Source of the DNA: an uncultured Clostridia bacterium | GTDB taxonomy: Bacteria; Bacillota; Clostridia; TANB77; CAG-508 | Reading direction: 5' to 3' | NCBI GenBank assembly: GCA_944392545.1 | Contig: CALXWW010000005.1 | Location: forward strand, 1-64,000 | DNA: 64,000 bases | Shown: positions 1 to 8,955 of the stretch, one piece after another | Numbering within the stretch: position 1 is the stretch's first letter | Layout of the letters: the number at the start of each line of letters is the position of its first letter | The notes under the pieces: model-generated | What the model was told of the DNA's origin: nothing | Database searches by the model: none | What the model saw: the letters and a program-made list of their open reading frames with translations, nothing else | Translations under genes and position numbers: made by a program

Positions 1-157
1 TATTGCTTTTAAACTGCATTTAATCGTACAAATTGCTTTTACTTTACAGAATTGCATTTAACTTTTCACTTGACGAATATATTTTTATTTTTTGCTAATA
101 ATACTTTGCAATTTAAATCATATTATTTTTATGTGAAATCTTTTCTATACAATAAAT

Positions 158-206
158 AAAAGGACCTGTCCACAAAACGAATTTTATTCGCTGAGAGACC
201 TGCCCT
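158..206. repeat. degenerate palindromic intergenic repeat
   Basis: The first 215 bases hold no gene. Within them an AATAAAAGGACCTGTCC block is followed by ACGAAT-TTT-ATTCG, which can fold back on itself. It resembles the hairpins at 19085 and 41915, which also combine a GGGGAC/GGAC block with ACGAAT. It is probably a decayed copy of the same short palindromic repeat. It lies downstream of the minus-strand DHHW gene, so it may once have acted as its terminator, but there is no clear T-tract. Confidence 0.35.
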
Positions 207-215
207 AAAGCAAAC

Positions 216-1163
216 TTATTTGAATATTCCTGATTTATTTATTACTCTATTATTATATAAAAATAAGACATCTGCATTTTTGTATTTTTCAAAATTTATA
301 TAATTTTCTAAAATTGTATAGTTTACATATCTGATATCTATTAAAATAATTTCTTCGTAGTTTTCCACAAGCATTGGTGTAATACTACTTCCAAATGAAT
401 CTCTAAATAATATTAATTTTTTATTATTATCAATTTCTTTATTTTTTACAATTGAAATTGATGTTGCGCCTGATAAGAATAAATCATATTTATTTTTAGT
501 TTCATTTACTTTATCTAAATTATATATTTTTTCTTCTTTTTTATTTTCTAAATTATATACTGTGCAATTTTCTAATACTTCATTGCTTAAATATTTTAAT
601 TCATCCGGTTTTATATTATTATCATTTATTTCTTTATAATATTGTCCATAGAAATTTCCTAAACTTTTTTCTTCATATTTGCTATTACTATTTTCTGAAT
701 TTATATTTAATTCTTGTTGAAATTTTTCTATTGTATTTTGTAAACATTCTTGTTTCCAATGTATGTCAGTTCTATAATAATCATCTAACTCCAGTGTTTC
801 TTTTATAGTAAAATATTTTATATTATTATTCAATTCGTTTATTATGATATTTTCTACTTGATTAAATTGTTGTCTATTTTGCTCATCTAAATAATATTCT
901 TTATTTGGTATAAGCGTAAAATATATATTCATATCTTTTAAATATTTATTACATATCTCATTTATTTTGCTAATGTTAGTATTTATAGCATTTTCATTAA
1001 TATTTTCAATTTTTTCATATATTCCATTATCTTTAATATAGTATTCATCTTTTAAAATACTATTTTCATTATTTACATTGTTTTTATTTAATATCTTTAA
1101 TATTATTACTCCCAAAATAATTATTGTAAACAATATTATAATTATAATATATTTTTTATTCAT
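216..1163 (-). CDS. DHHW family protein (SGNH/AlgX-like, membrane anchored)
   Basis: A 315-residue protein with one N-terminal membrane segment (about residues 5-25) and an extracellular domain. The motif TDIHWKQ near residue 130 and the later block FRDSFGSS are typical of the DHHW/AlgX-like family, which is related to O-acetyltransferase and SGNH-type hydrolase folds and is often linked to surface polysaccharide modification. The start is the ATG at 1163, preceded by GAGG; an in-frame ATG at 1178 overlaps that ribosome site. The substrate cannot be told from sequence. No acetyltransferase partner (MBOAT) is adjacent inside the window; it could lie to the left. Confidence 0.75.
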   Translation of the reverse strand: MNKKYIIIIILFTIIILGVIILKILNKNNVNNENSILKDEYYIKDNGIYEKIENINENAINTNISKINEICNKYLKDMNIYFTLIPNKEYYLDEQNRQQFNQVENIIINELNNNIKYFTIKETLELDDYYRTDIHWKQECLQNTIEKFQQELNINSENSNSKYEEKSLGNFYGQYYKEINDNNIKPDELKYLSNEVLENCTVYNLENKKEEKIYNLDKVNETKNKYDLFLSGATSISIVKNKEIDNNKKLILFRDSFGSSITPMLVENYEEIILIDIRYVNYTILENYINFEKYKNADVLFLYNNRVINKSGIFK

Positions 1164-1246
1164 ATTTACATTCCTCATCTTTACTTTAAGATTTTAATTT
1201 TTATTATATAATGATTTTACATATTTCATTATTTTATGTATTTTTT

Positions 1247-1273
1247 AAGCCTTGAAAATATATCTTCAAGGCT
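1247..1273. other. hairpin between DHHW and DUF4358-like genes
   Basis: A perfect 10-bp inverted repeat (AAGCCTTGAA / TTCAAGGCTT) with an 8-base loop lies just past the stop of the minus-strand gene at 1297. On that strand the hairpin is followed by A residues rather than T residues, so it is not a textbook intrinsic terminator. It may stabilise the mRNA 3' end. Confidence 0.5.
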
Positions 1274-1296
1274 TAAATCTTAGTATTTAATTTATT

Positions 1297-1896
1297 TTAA
1301 TATATCATATCTTCTGCGCTTTGGTCATATTCTATACCATTATTTTCTTTTACATATTCTTCGTTGTAAGCACCTAATACTTCTTTTAGTTTATTGTATA
1401 CTGGTGTTGCCCATTCATCACTTGACATTACTAATACTGCCAAATTATCTACACTTGTTGCGTATAATTTTTCTGCTTCAACACAAATCCATTTTCTTGT
1501 ATCTATATTTTCAGACATTTGTTTAGCAATGCTATCTGCATCTGTACCGTCTTTAACTTTAACTAAAACAAATGAGTATGCTTGAGATCCAATCATTGGC
1601 TCTGAAACAACTACTGCATCAATATTCTCATTTGATGTAAGTCCTGTAAAAGATTTTAATACATCAGCATTATTTATATCTACTATTTGTGTATTAAGTG
1701 TTGGTGGTAAATTATCTACTTGTCCTTCATATACTGAATTAATTAAGTTTTGCATATCATCTGCGCTTGATATTGTTACATTACTTTTTGGTTTTCTCAA
1801 TTTAAGTGCAAATACAATTCCTGTTCCTATTATTGCAATTAAAATTATTACAATAATTGCAATTAGTATTCCCTTTTTCTTTTTTTGTTCTTCCAT
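1297..1896 (-). CDS. DUF4358-like membrane-anchored protein
   Basis: A 199-residue protein with a charged N-terminus, one membrane segment (about 9-31) and an extracytoplasmic domain. The layout (basic start, helix, then a VKVKDGTDAD / MSENIDTRKW region) resembles the DUF4358 family, found mainly in Clostridia and of unknown function. There is no lipobox cysteine, so the helix is probably a signal anchor. AGGAG sits 9 bases before the ATG. It lies just downstream of the DUF3048 gene (26 bases) and is probably cotranscribed with it. Confidence 0.65.
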   Translation of the reverse strand: MEEQKKKKGILIAIIVIILIAIIGTGIVFALKLRKPKSNVTISSADDMQNLINSVYEGQVDNLPPTLNTQIVDINNADVLKSFTGLTSNENIDAVVVSEPMIGSQAYSFVLVKVKDGTDADSIAKQMSENIDTRKWICVEAEKLYATSVDNLAVLVMSSDEWATPVYNKLKEVLGAYNEEYVKENNGIEYDQSAEDMIY

Positions 1897-1922
1897 TTTT
1901 AATCTACTCCTTTTAATTTATA

Positions 1923-2951
1923 TTATTCAAATGAAATATTAGAATCTATTGGACATATTTGTATAAATGTTTTTCCATCATTTACATTAATTTCATTTCC
2001 ATCTAAATCTCTATATACTGTTTGACCACTACGTGACTCTTTATCACAAGTAATTTCAATCACCTTTCCATTTGTTATATAATATCCCTCTAGTTCTTTA
2101 ATATTATCTAATGTTTGTCTGCCTTTTCCAGAACCATCATTCAATGTCCAGTTTTCGGCTTTTTCTATTATTATATTTTTAGTAGTTATGGTTTTTCCTG
2201 TGTTCCAATCGACTTGCTTTTCGCCTCTTGAATAACGTACATACTCTTTTAACTCTTCGTCATATATATATTCTACTGTATTATAATCTGAATATGGTAT
2301 TGTTATATCCTCTGCTACATCTCCATTTTCTAATTCTACTTCCGCTACAACATAATTTAATACATTATCTTTTTCCTTATCTACTCTGTATCCTTTTCTG
2401 TCTGCAATTTCTAATATGTCTTTTGTACTTGTTACTGCATTATGTGGGGCATATTTGTCATCCACTCTCCAGAATGCTGATGAGCTTTCATAAATCCCAT
2501 TTATATTATCTACACCAAGAGAACTTATGTCAGATTGTGCTTGTGGACTCCAACCATAATGTACATATATCGCATCATTTTCTAATGCATAATCTAGGAA
2601 ATAATGTCTTGCACTTCTTATTGGACCTATTTTATCTAAATCTTTATCTTGAAGTATTAACATTAATCTAGACTCTCCACCTTCAACAATTATTTCATAT
2701 ATTATATCTGCCTCTAAAAGTCCAGCCTGTGGCATTGCATCTATATTATTATCTATCATTACCGCAATTGGTCTTGAATCTCCTGATAAAGTTTTTGGTG
2801 TTTGAACAGTTGGCTCTTCTTTAACTTCTTCTGTTGAATTTGTATTCGCTTGTTTTGTCTCATCATTATTAAATATTTTTAAAGCGAATAATCCTCCTGC
2901 AATTAATATTAAAATAATAAGTATAATAACAAATATTTTTGTTCCTTTCAC
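1923..2951 (-). CDS. DUF3048 domain protein (YerB-like lipoprotein/anchor)
   Basis: A 342-residue exported protein: N-terminal membrane helix (about 5-24), a Thr/Glu-rich linker, then a DUF3048 domain recognisable from RPIAVMIDNN, ESRLMLI, GPIRSARHYF and HYGWSPQAQ. This is the YerB family, conserved in Firmicutes and of unknown biochemical role. The start is GTG at 2951, supported by GGGAGG eight bases upstream. Unlike B. subtilis YerB it lacks an obvious lipobox Cys after the helix. Confidence 0.85.
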   Translation of the reverse strand: MKGTKIFVIILIILILIAGGLFALKIFNNDETKQANTNSTEEVKEEPTVQTPKTLSGDSRPIAVMIDNNIDAMPQAGLLEADIIYEIIVEGGESRLMLILQDKDLDKIGPIRSARHYFLDYALENDAIYVHYGWSPQAQSDISSLGVDNINGIYESSSAFWRVDDKYAPHNAVTSTKDILEIADRKGYRVDKEKDNVLNYVVAEVELENGDVAEDITIPYSDYNTVEYIYDEELKEYVRYSRGEKQVDWNTGKTITTKNIIIEKAENWTLNDGSGKGRQTLDNIKELEGYYITNGKVIEITCDKESRSGQTVYRDLDGNEINVNDGKTFIQICPIDSNISFE

Positions 2952-3017
2952 TTCTGTTCCTCCCTTTTATTTTATGAACTATCTAAAGTGATTTATATAT
3001 AACAAGTTATATAGTTT

Positions 3018-4328
3018 TTAAATTTGCATATTTGTAATTCCAAATGCCATTCCATATAAGCATAAAACTAAAATAATTCCTACACATGCACTAAATATTA
3101 CTTCTGATACTTTATGTGCTTTTGTTTCAACTCTACTTGCTGCCACCAAAATAGAAAGTACTAATGATAAAGTAATTATAATAGTATTTGCAATATTTCT
3201 TGAACTTTCTGTTACTATCCATATAATTGTATTTGCTGCGAATGCAAGTGTTGTAAATCCACTTGGTATAAATTTATGATTTAAACCTTTATGTTTATTT
3301 GTTCTTGCTGTTGCGATCAATGCAACTATTGCTACTACTACAATTACTATTACAGAAAAGGCTAAATGTACTGGAGAATTTATTACATTTTTTATAAAAC
3401 TTAGCCCGATATCACTAATCTTGTCAAAGAATAGAAAGTATGCAACTATTATTGCATTAATAGCTGTAATTACCACTCCACCTGCTGCTACATCTTTTGC
3501 TATTTTAGCTTTTGGATGATAAACATCTACATATAAATCTACCACTGTTTCTATAGCTGTATTAAACATTTCTGCAAGTAAAATTAGTATTATTGTAAAT
3601 AAAAAACATAAAAATTCTGCTCTATTTAAATCAAAGAATAAACTAGCTATTACAACTATTACTGCTAATACTAACTGTATTTTAATGTTTCTTTGAGTCG
3701 TTGTAGCATATATGATTCCATCTATCGCATTTTTCCAGGCATCTAAGAAGTTACTATTTGTGGTCTTGTGCTTTCTGCTTTTTTCTTTTTCTTCTATTCT
3801 CTCTAATTCTTTTTCACTTTTCTCTGGACTAGTTTCTCTTTTTATGCCTAACTTGTTTAAAATAGATTCTTCTTTTTCTCTCATTTTTATTTTGTCAGAT
3901 TCTTCAATATGGTCATATCCCATCAAATGATAAAATCCATGAACTACCATATATGCTAGTTCTCTCTCAAAACTATGTCCATATTCTTCTGCCTGTTCAT
4001 ATACTTTTGGGATAGATATAACTATATCTCCTAAAATGTCACCTTCTAAATTTACGTCTGTATTTTTTGAGGTCTCTTTTATGAAATTATCTAGTTCCTC
4101 TTTTTCAAACATAGGAAAAGAAAGTACATCCGTAGGTCTATCTATATTTCTATACTGCATATTTAATTTTTCTATTTCCTCTGCATTTGTTAATGTTATG
4201 CTTAGATACAAATTAGTTACATCTAAATGTTCTTTTTTAAAACATTCGTTAACAACCTCTTTTATGGTACTTTCATATTTTTCCTTTTTTTCTAAGCTTT
4301 TATATATAATTTCGCAATTCTCTTTCAT
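3018..4328 (-). CDS. ybeY: YbeY endoribonuclease fused to diacylglycerol/undecaprenol kinase and a PAP2-like domain
   Basis: A 436-residue triple fusion. Residues 1-165 are YbeY, the metal-dependent rRNA maturation endonuclease; the metal ligands H130, H134 and H140 are in HGFYHLMGYDH. A charged linker (about 166-190) leads to a DgkA-type integral kinase (about 193-305; catalytic segment AEMFNTAIETVVDLY), which in Gram-positives phosphorylates undecaprenol. The C-terminus (about 318-436) is membrane-spanning and resembles PAP2 phosphatases, but motif 2 reads PSGF instead of PSGH and motif 3 is SR-x5-H-x3-E instead of ending in D, so phosphatase activity is doubtful. It overlaps nothing and follows the 409-residue gene by 17 bases. 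Confidence 0.88.
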   Translation of the reverse strand: MKENCEIIYKSLEKKEKYESTIKEVVNECFKKEHLDVTNLYLSITLTNAEEIEKLNMQYRNIDRPTDVLSFPMFEKEELDNFIKETSKNTDVNLEGDILGDIVISIPKVYEQAEEYGHSFERELAYMVVHGFYHLMGYDHIEESDKIKMREKEESILNKLGIKRETSPEKSEKELERIEEKEKSRKHKTTNSNFLDAWKNAIDGIIYATTTQRNIKIQLVLAVIVVIASLFFDLNRAEFLCFLFTIILILLAEMFNTAIETVVDLYVDVYHPKAKIAKDVAAGGVVITAINAIIVAYFLFFDKISDIGLSFIKNVINSPVHLAFSVIVIVVVAIVALIATARTNKHKGLNHKFIPSGFTTLAFAANTIIWIVTESSRNIANTIIITLSLVLSILVAASRVETKAHKVSEVIFSACVGIILVLCLYGMAFGITNMQI

Positions 4329-4345
4329 ACCAATTTCCTTTTATT

Positions 4346-5575
4346 TTATACTGCTTCTTTTTTTACTCTTCTTCTTGTTTTTTTCTTTTTTGTTCCTTTA
4401 GTATATTCTCCTTCAGATATGTACGAGTTACGTAATTTTCTCATCACACCTAGCTCTACTAATTTATTTTTGTAAAATAGTATAATTTTATAGTATTTGT
4501 TCTCATTAGAAGAAACTTTTTCTAAGTCACTTCTTATAAATAAAATTTCTTTTTGCTTTACATATTCATCATAGTCTTTATCTTTAAGTTCTTCTACCTT
4601 CTTGTACTCATTCCAGAATTTTTTGTATTCTTCTCTTTGTGCTGGTTTTTCCCAATATATTTTTGTACTTAATAGTTTTACATTATATTCTTCAATTATA
4701 TTTATTAATAGTGAATATGCTTTTTCTTGTTTTCTTAATACTTTAGTATCTACTATTAAACTTCTTGCGTCTTTTAAAAGTTTAATATAGCATTGTTCTG
4801 CAACTACAAGTGGAAGGCTATGTGTAAATAATTTTCTGCTTAATCCTAAAAGAATTAAGTTCTTTTCTATTACGTCATTTTGATCTAACTTTCCTACAGA
4901 AAATCTATCAAAATTATCGAATTCATCTAATATATCTTTATATGTATCGTTTTTCTCAATTTCAAATTTAATTGGTAAAATGGTAGAAATATATTCTTCT
5001 AATACATTAAATATTTTATTGTATATATCTTGTTTTTCTCCGTCTGTAATATTATCTGCAAGTCTTATTGAATAATGTTTTAGTAATCCTTTGTATAAAG
5101 TTTCTGTCTCTGTACAATAAAATTTCTTGTATCTTTCTATTAGCTTTTCTTTTTCTGTTAAAACATTTTGATAATCAAGCCCTATTAAATATATTTGTTT
5201 TCTATATTTATACTCTGCATAGCTAGTTTCTTTTAAATGTGTAACAACATAATATTGTGATAATGCTTCTTTTTCAAATTCAATTGCAACGTCATTTCTT
5301 ACTTTTTTGTATATTGAATCCATTATGTATTTATCTATAGCTTCTAAATACAAGGCATATGCATCATCCAATTTTTTTGATAAAGCATCTTTCTTTTCTT
5401 GATCCTTTGTTGAATGTAAATTTTCATATGCTTTCAATATGTTATTTCTTTTTATTGATATTAGCATACCATTTATTCCAATTTTAGTTGGTATAAATAA
5501 TTTGCTTATTGTGTTTGTAATCTTAGAGAAAAATGTTTTTTCTGAATTATAAATTCTTAAACTTCTTTCTTCCAT
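4346..5575 (-). CDS. conserved hypothetical helical protein in the yqfD-ybeY operon
   Basis: A 409-residue protein that I do not recognise. It is almost entirely charged helix (Lys, Glu and Tyr rich, coiled-coil-like) with no membrane segment beyond a weak hydrophobic patch near residue 30, and it ends in a strongly basic tail (KKKKTRRRVKK). GGAGG precedes the ATG. It sits 37 bases after yqfD and 17 before the ybeY fusion, the slot that phoH usually occupies in Firmicutes, so it is probably cotranscribed with sporulation and RNA-maturation genes. The basic tail suggests RNA or ribosome contact, but that is only inference. Confidence 0.6.
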   Translation of the reverse strand: MEERSLRIYNSEKTFFSKITNTISKLFIPTKIGINGMLISIKRNNILKAYENLHSTKDQEKKDALSKKLDDAYALYLEAIDKYIMDSIYKKVRNDVAIEFEKEALSQYYVVTHLKETSYAEYKYRKQIYLIGLDYQNVLTEKEKLIERYKKFYCTETETLYKGLLKHYSIRLADNITDGEKQDIYNKIFNVLEEYISTILPIKFEIEKNDTYKDILDEFDNFDRFSVGKLDQNDVIEKNLILLGLSRKLFTHSLPLVVAEQCYIKLLKDARSLIVDTKVLRKQEKAYSLLINIIEEYNVKLLSTKIYWEKPAQREEYKKFWNEYKKVEELKDKDYDEYVKQKEILFIRSDLEKVSSNENKYYKIILFYKNKLVELGVMRKLRNSYISEGEYTKGTKKKKTRRRVKKEAV

Positions 5576-5612
5576 TTTATCCTCCCTTTCTCTTCATTAG
5601 TGTATTAATCAT

Positions 5613-6794
5613 TTAAAAAATTATTTTCTCTTTTATTCCAATATTTTCTTTTACTTCATATGTAACTTCTACTTCTATATAATCCGGCTCTGAAGTTACA
5701 TTTACCTGTTTATCCAATATTTCTTTACCATCCAACTCTTCTTGCAGACTTTCTTTTGCTTTATCTATTCCAATTTGTTTTGCCTCTTCAAAACTATGTA
5801 TGATAAGCTGCTCTTCGTATTCTTTATATGTATATGTTATAAGTTCAAACGGTAAATAAAAGTTTGAAAATAGTTTTAATTTTTTATTTTCCTCTATTGT
5901 ATCATATTTTTGGAATTTTGGAAGGGTTTTAGGCAAATTTATTTTAAAATTATTTATCTTTACGGAATATCTATTCTCACTCACTCCTGTTTCTACTTTT
6001 TTAGTTTCTTTTAAATAAACTCTCTCGGTTGTAGTATATTTAACTTTTGCCTGAACCTCGCCTTGTGCGTGAACATACTGCTTTCCTGTATATTTTCCTT
6101 CCATCCACCCTGCAACTATAATGTCACCATTTGTTACAGTATCTCCCTCTTTTACTAGGGGAGTACCATTTTGAGCACTTACTTTTAATATTGTAGCATC
6201 TTTATTGGCTATAATATTACAATATTCTTCTTCATTTATTATTTCAGGTTTTGCATCCGCTTTTACAAGCTTTATTACTGCATTTGTTCCTTCTATATTA
6301 ATTCCTACCCATGAAACATCATCTCTTTCTAATCTTATTTTATTTATTATTTTTTTTGTATCTATTTTACCTTTAAATGCACCTATTTCTAGTCCTTCAT
6401 TTTTTACAAGTTCTATTATTTCTTCTTTTGGTATATTTGTATCTCCTTCAATTTCTATATTCCATATAAAATTAGATAAAACTATTATGCTCAAAATTAT
6501 TAGCATTAAAAAAAGGAGAAAAACTTTTCTTTTTTTATATTTTTTTATAATAAATGGCAGCCCTTTTTTATTTTGCATCTTTACTTTACATTTAGTTTTC
6601 TTGCATATTTGCCTTAATTCTTTAAAATCACTTACTTTTATACTTGCAAGCATTTTTATAGAATTTTCCTTTTTAATATTCCATAAATTTATCTGTCTAC
6701 TATTACAAATATTTATAAACTTTTCTATATAATACCCTTCAATTACAATGTCCACATACCCGGTTACATATTCTATTAATCTATTTTGTTTCAA
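5613..6794 (-). CDS. yqfD: sporulation protein YqfD
   Basis: A 393-residue protein of the YqfD family, required for spore development in Bacillus. It has an N-terminal cytoplasmic domain (VTGYVDIVIEG near the start), one membrane helix (about 90-110) and a large extracytoplasmic domain carrying WVGINIEGT and a repeated Val/Lys-rich beta region. The start is TTG at 6794: AGGAGG lies six bases upstream, and the family begins at this point. A longer reading frame to 6887 would overlap yqfC by over 70 bases. It lies 19 bases after yqfC, the usual pair. Confidence 0.9.
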   Translation of the reverse strand: MKQNRLIEYVTGYVDIVIEGYYIEKFINICNSRQINLWNIKKENSIKMLASIKVSDFKELRQICKKTKCKVKMQNKKGLPFIIKKYKKRKVFLLFLMLIILSIIVLSNFIWNIEIEGDTNIPKEEIIELVKNEGLEIGAFKGKIDTKKIINKIRLERDDVSWVGINIEGTNAVIKLVKADAKPEIINEEEYCNIIANKDATILKVSAQNGTPLVKEGDTVTNGDIIVAGWMEGKYTGKQYVHAQGEVQAKVKYTTTERVYLKETKKVETGVSENRYSVKINNFKINLPKTLPKFQKYDTIEENKKLKLFSNFYLPFELITYTYKEYEEQLIIHSFEEAKQIGIDKAKESLQEELDGKEILDKQVNVTSEPDYIEVEVTYEVKENIGIKEKIIF

Positions 6795-6813
6795 TTTTTT
6801 TCCTCCTTTAGTA

Positions 6814-7104
6814 CTATTCCAATTTTTCTTCATCTGATATTTCTTCAAAATCAATTCCTTCAATTTTTCCAGTAACCAATAAATCATCTGACGTCATTTC
6901 TTCTAAATTCAAATTAAATCCATTTATGTTAATTATCCCTATATGAGTATTCACTCTAACAAAATACTCTTGATATTCTAGTATTCCCATATAATTCTCT
7001 ATAAGTAATCTTTCAAAACCTGTTATAGTAAGCTTGGGATTATCTGTACTAAGTTCTACTGGAATTTCTAATATCTCATCCAACTTTCTTAATTTTCTTC
7101 TCAT
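6814..7104 (-). CDS. yqfC: sporulation protein YqfC (YabP/YqfC family)
   Basis: A 96-residue protein of the YabP/YqfC family. It shows the family's basic N-terminus and beta-rich core (ELSTDNPKLTITGFERLLIE region, residues about 18-40, then a NINGFNLNLEEM segment). In Bacillus the gene is under mother-cell control and always precedes yqfD, as here. Its function is unknown beyond a role in sporulation. AGGAGG lies 5 bases before the ATG. Confidence 0.9.
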   Translation of the reverse strand: MRRKLRKLDEILEIPVELSTDNPKLTITGFERLLIENYMGILEYQEYFVRVNTHIGIININGFNLNLEEMTSDDLLVTGKIEGIDFEEISDEEKLE

Positions 7105-7150
7105 ATTTCCTCCTTTCTGTGAAAATTAGAACATCCTCTATCTCACAGAT

Positions 7151-7961
7151 TTACCTTTCAAATTCGTCTAGTGATTTAAATTCATATCCCATATTTTTTA
7201 TTTCTTTTATACAATAATCCAATATATTACTATTGTCTTTTGAAGTACTATGAAGTAGCATTACTTCTCCATTATGCACATTATCTAGTATTTTCTGTTT
7301 TCCATGTTCTTCTCTTCCTTGCTTTTTTTCGTCCCAATCGTCATATGCAAATGACCACATTACCGTTGTATATCCTAATGTATTTGTATATGCTATGCTT
7401 TTCTCACTATATTCTCCTTTTGGTGGTCTTAAATATTTCATTTCATATCCAAACTTATCATATAAAGCTGTATGAAGTTCCATTACATCCCTCTTTATTT
7501 CATCTTCACTAGACTCTGGCATACAAATATGATCCGACGTATGATTTCCGAATTATATGCCCTTCATCAATCATCTTTTTAACCATGTCCGGTGCTGAAT
7601 TTAAATAATGACCTGTTATAAAAAAAGTAGCTTTTACTTCATTTTGTTTAAGAACTTCTAAAATTTTTTCTGTATACCCTGCTTCATATCCACAATCAAA
7701 TGTAAGATAAATATATGGTTTTTCACTGTTTCCCATACTTATACCGTTATATTCGTCAATTACTCTTTTGTTTTCTTTACCTAAATCTGGCTGATTATGA
7801 TTTTCTCCTCTTTTTATTCCCCATTCAATTTTTTTATCACTTATAGTTCCAGTTGCACTTGTTTGTATTGTTTCATCATTTATATTTACTACAGATACTG
7901 TGAATACTATTACTAAACAACATGCCAGAAAAGTAGTAATCTTCTTTATATCTATTTTCAT
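7151..7961 (-). pseudogene. PdaA-type polysaccharide deacetylase, interrupted by a one-base frameshift
   Basis: Two overlapping reading frames (7509-7961 and 7151-7522) together encode one NodB-type deacetylase of about 270 residues, as in PdaA, which makes muramic delta-lactam in spore cortex. The N-part has a signal anchor and motif 1 TFDCGYEAG. The C-part has RPPKGEYS and the final motif LLHST. The break falls inside motif 2: reading straight through gives HIIRKSYVG, but removing one base near 7550 restores GHIIGNHTSDH with the H-x3-H metal ligands. The start at 7961 has GGAGGGG. It is either a recent mutation or a sequencing error; no further lesion was seen. Confidence 0.8.
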
Positions 7962-8097
7962 ATACCCCTCCATTAAAATCATTTTAGTTTTAATAAAATT
8001 TTATTCCTAACTAATATAATTATTCCTACTATAAATATATTAGTAATAGCATTTCTTAATTTTCGACAAATAAATTTATTTTTCTAGAAATTTTATA

Positions 8098-8126
8098 TTG
8101 ACAAGCTAAATTTTTTAGATTATATT
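8098..8126 (+). promoter_or_regulatory. sigma-A-type promoter of agrA-agrC
   Basis: TTGACA, a 17-base spacer and TATATT lie 77 bases before the agrA start. This is a strong housekeeping-type promoter, which suggests constitutive supply of the sensor and regulator. Confidence 0.7.
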
Positions 8127-8202
8127 ATAAAGTAAAATTGGAAAAATTTGGTTGCGCTTTTCTATTTTAATTTTTTCGAATTTTATTATACGGAGGATAA
8201 AA

Positions 8203-8955
8203 ATGTTAAGTTTTGTTTTATGTGACGATAATCAAAGTGCTATTGATAAGCTGTCAAAAATGTTAGATTCTATTATTATTTCTCATAATTTAAAAGCTCA
8301 GATATCTTATACCACAACTAATCCTATTGATTTATTACAATACACTAAAACACATCCAACAGACGTACTATTGCTAGATATAGATTTAAAGTCTTCTACT
8401 TCTGGCTTACAAATAGCTGAGCAAATTAGAGAAATAGACAAAAATGTTTATATCATTTTTGTAACAGGACATTTTGAATTTGGTATGGTTGCATATAAAT
8501 ATAAAACTTTTGATTTTCTTCAAAAACCGTTAACTAAAGAACGATTTGAAGAAACTATTTTAAGACTATACTCCGATATATTTGGAAGTACTGCCAAATA
8601 TATAAGACTAGATAATGACAAAACTGTAATTAAAGAAAATAGTATTAGATTTATAAAAAAGGAAGGAATGAAGGTAATATTTCACACAGATACAAGAGAT
8701 TACGAAACTTATAGCTCATTTAATAAGATATCTGGTATGTTACCTTATAATTTTGTCAGATGTCATAAGTCTTATATCGTAAATGTTTCTAAAATAACCG
8801 ATATAGATTTAGTAGGAAATGAAATTTCTTTCACCAAAAATGATAAATGCTATATTGGTCCAAAGTATAAAAATAATTTTATGGAGGTTTTAAAAAATGA
8901 ATACTTTACAAACAATATGGTCAGCATTGACAACACCAAATACGACTTTAACTAA
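8203..8955 (+). CDS. agrA: AgrA-like LytTR response regulator
   Basis: A 250-residue response regulator. The receiver domain (1-125) has the acidic pair in CDDNQS, the phosphoacceptor Asp in LLLDIDL, Thr in FVTGH and Lys in LQKPLT. A LytTR DNA-binding domain (about 140-240) carries FVRCHKSYIVN. The start is ATG at 8203 with GGAGG seven bases before; an upstream in-frame start at 8152 lacks a ribosome site. The gene overlaps agrC by 59 bases, so translation is probably coupled. With agrB/agrD convergent just downstream, it most likely activates the agrBD promoter on peptide signal. Confidence 0.88.
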   Translation: MLSFVLCDDNQSAIDKLSKMLDSIIISHNLKAQISYTTTNPIDLLQYTKTHPTDVLLLDIDLKSSTSGLQIAEQIREIDKNVYIIFVTGHFEFGMVAYKYKTFDFLQKPLTKERFEETILRLYSDIFGSTAKYIRLDNDKTVIKENSIRFIKKEGMKVIFHTDTRDYETYSSFNKISGMLPYNFVRCHKSYIVNVSKITDIDLVGNEISFTKNDKCYIGPKYKNNFMEVLKNEYFTNNMVSIDNTKYDFN

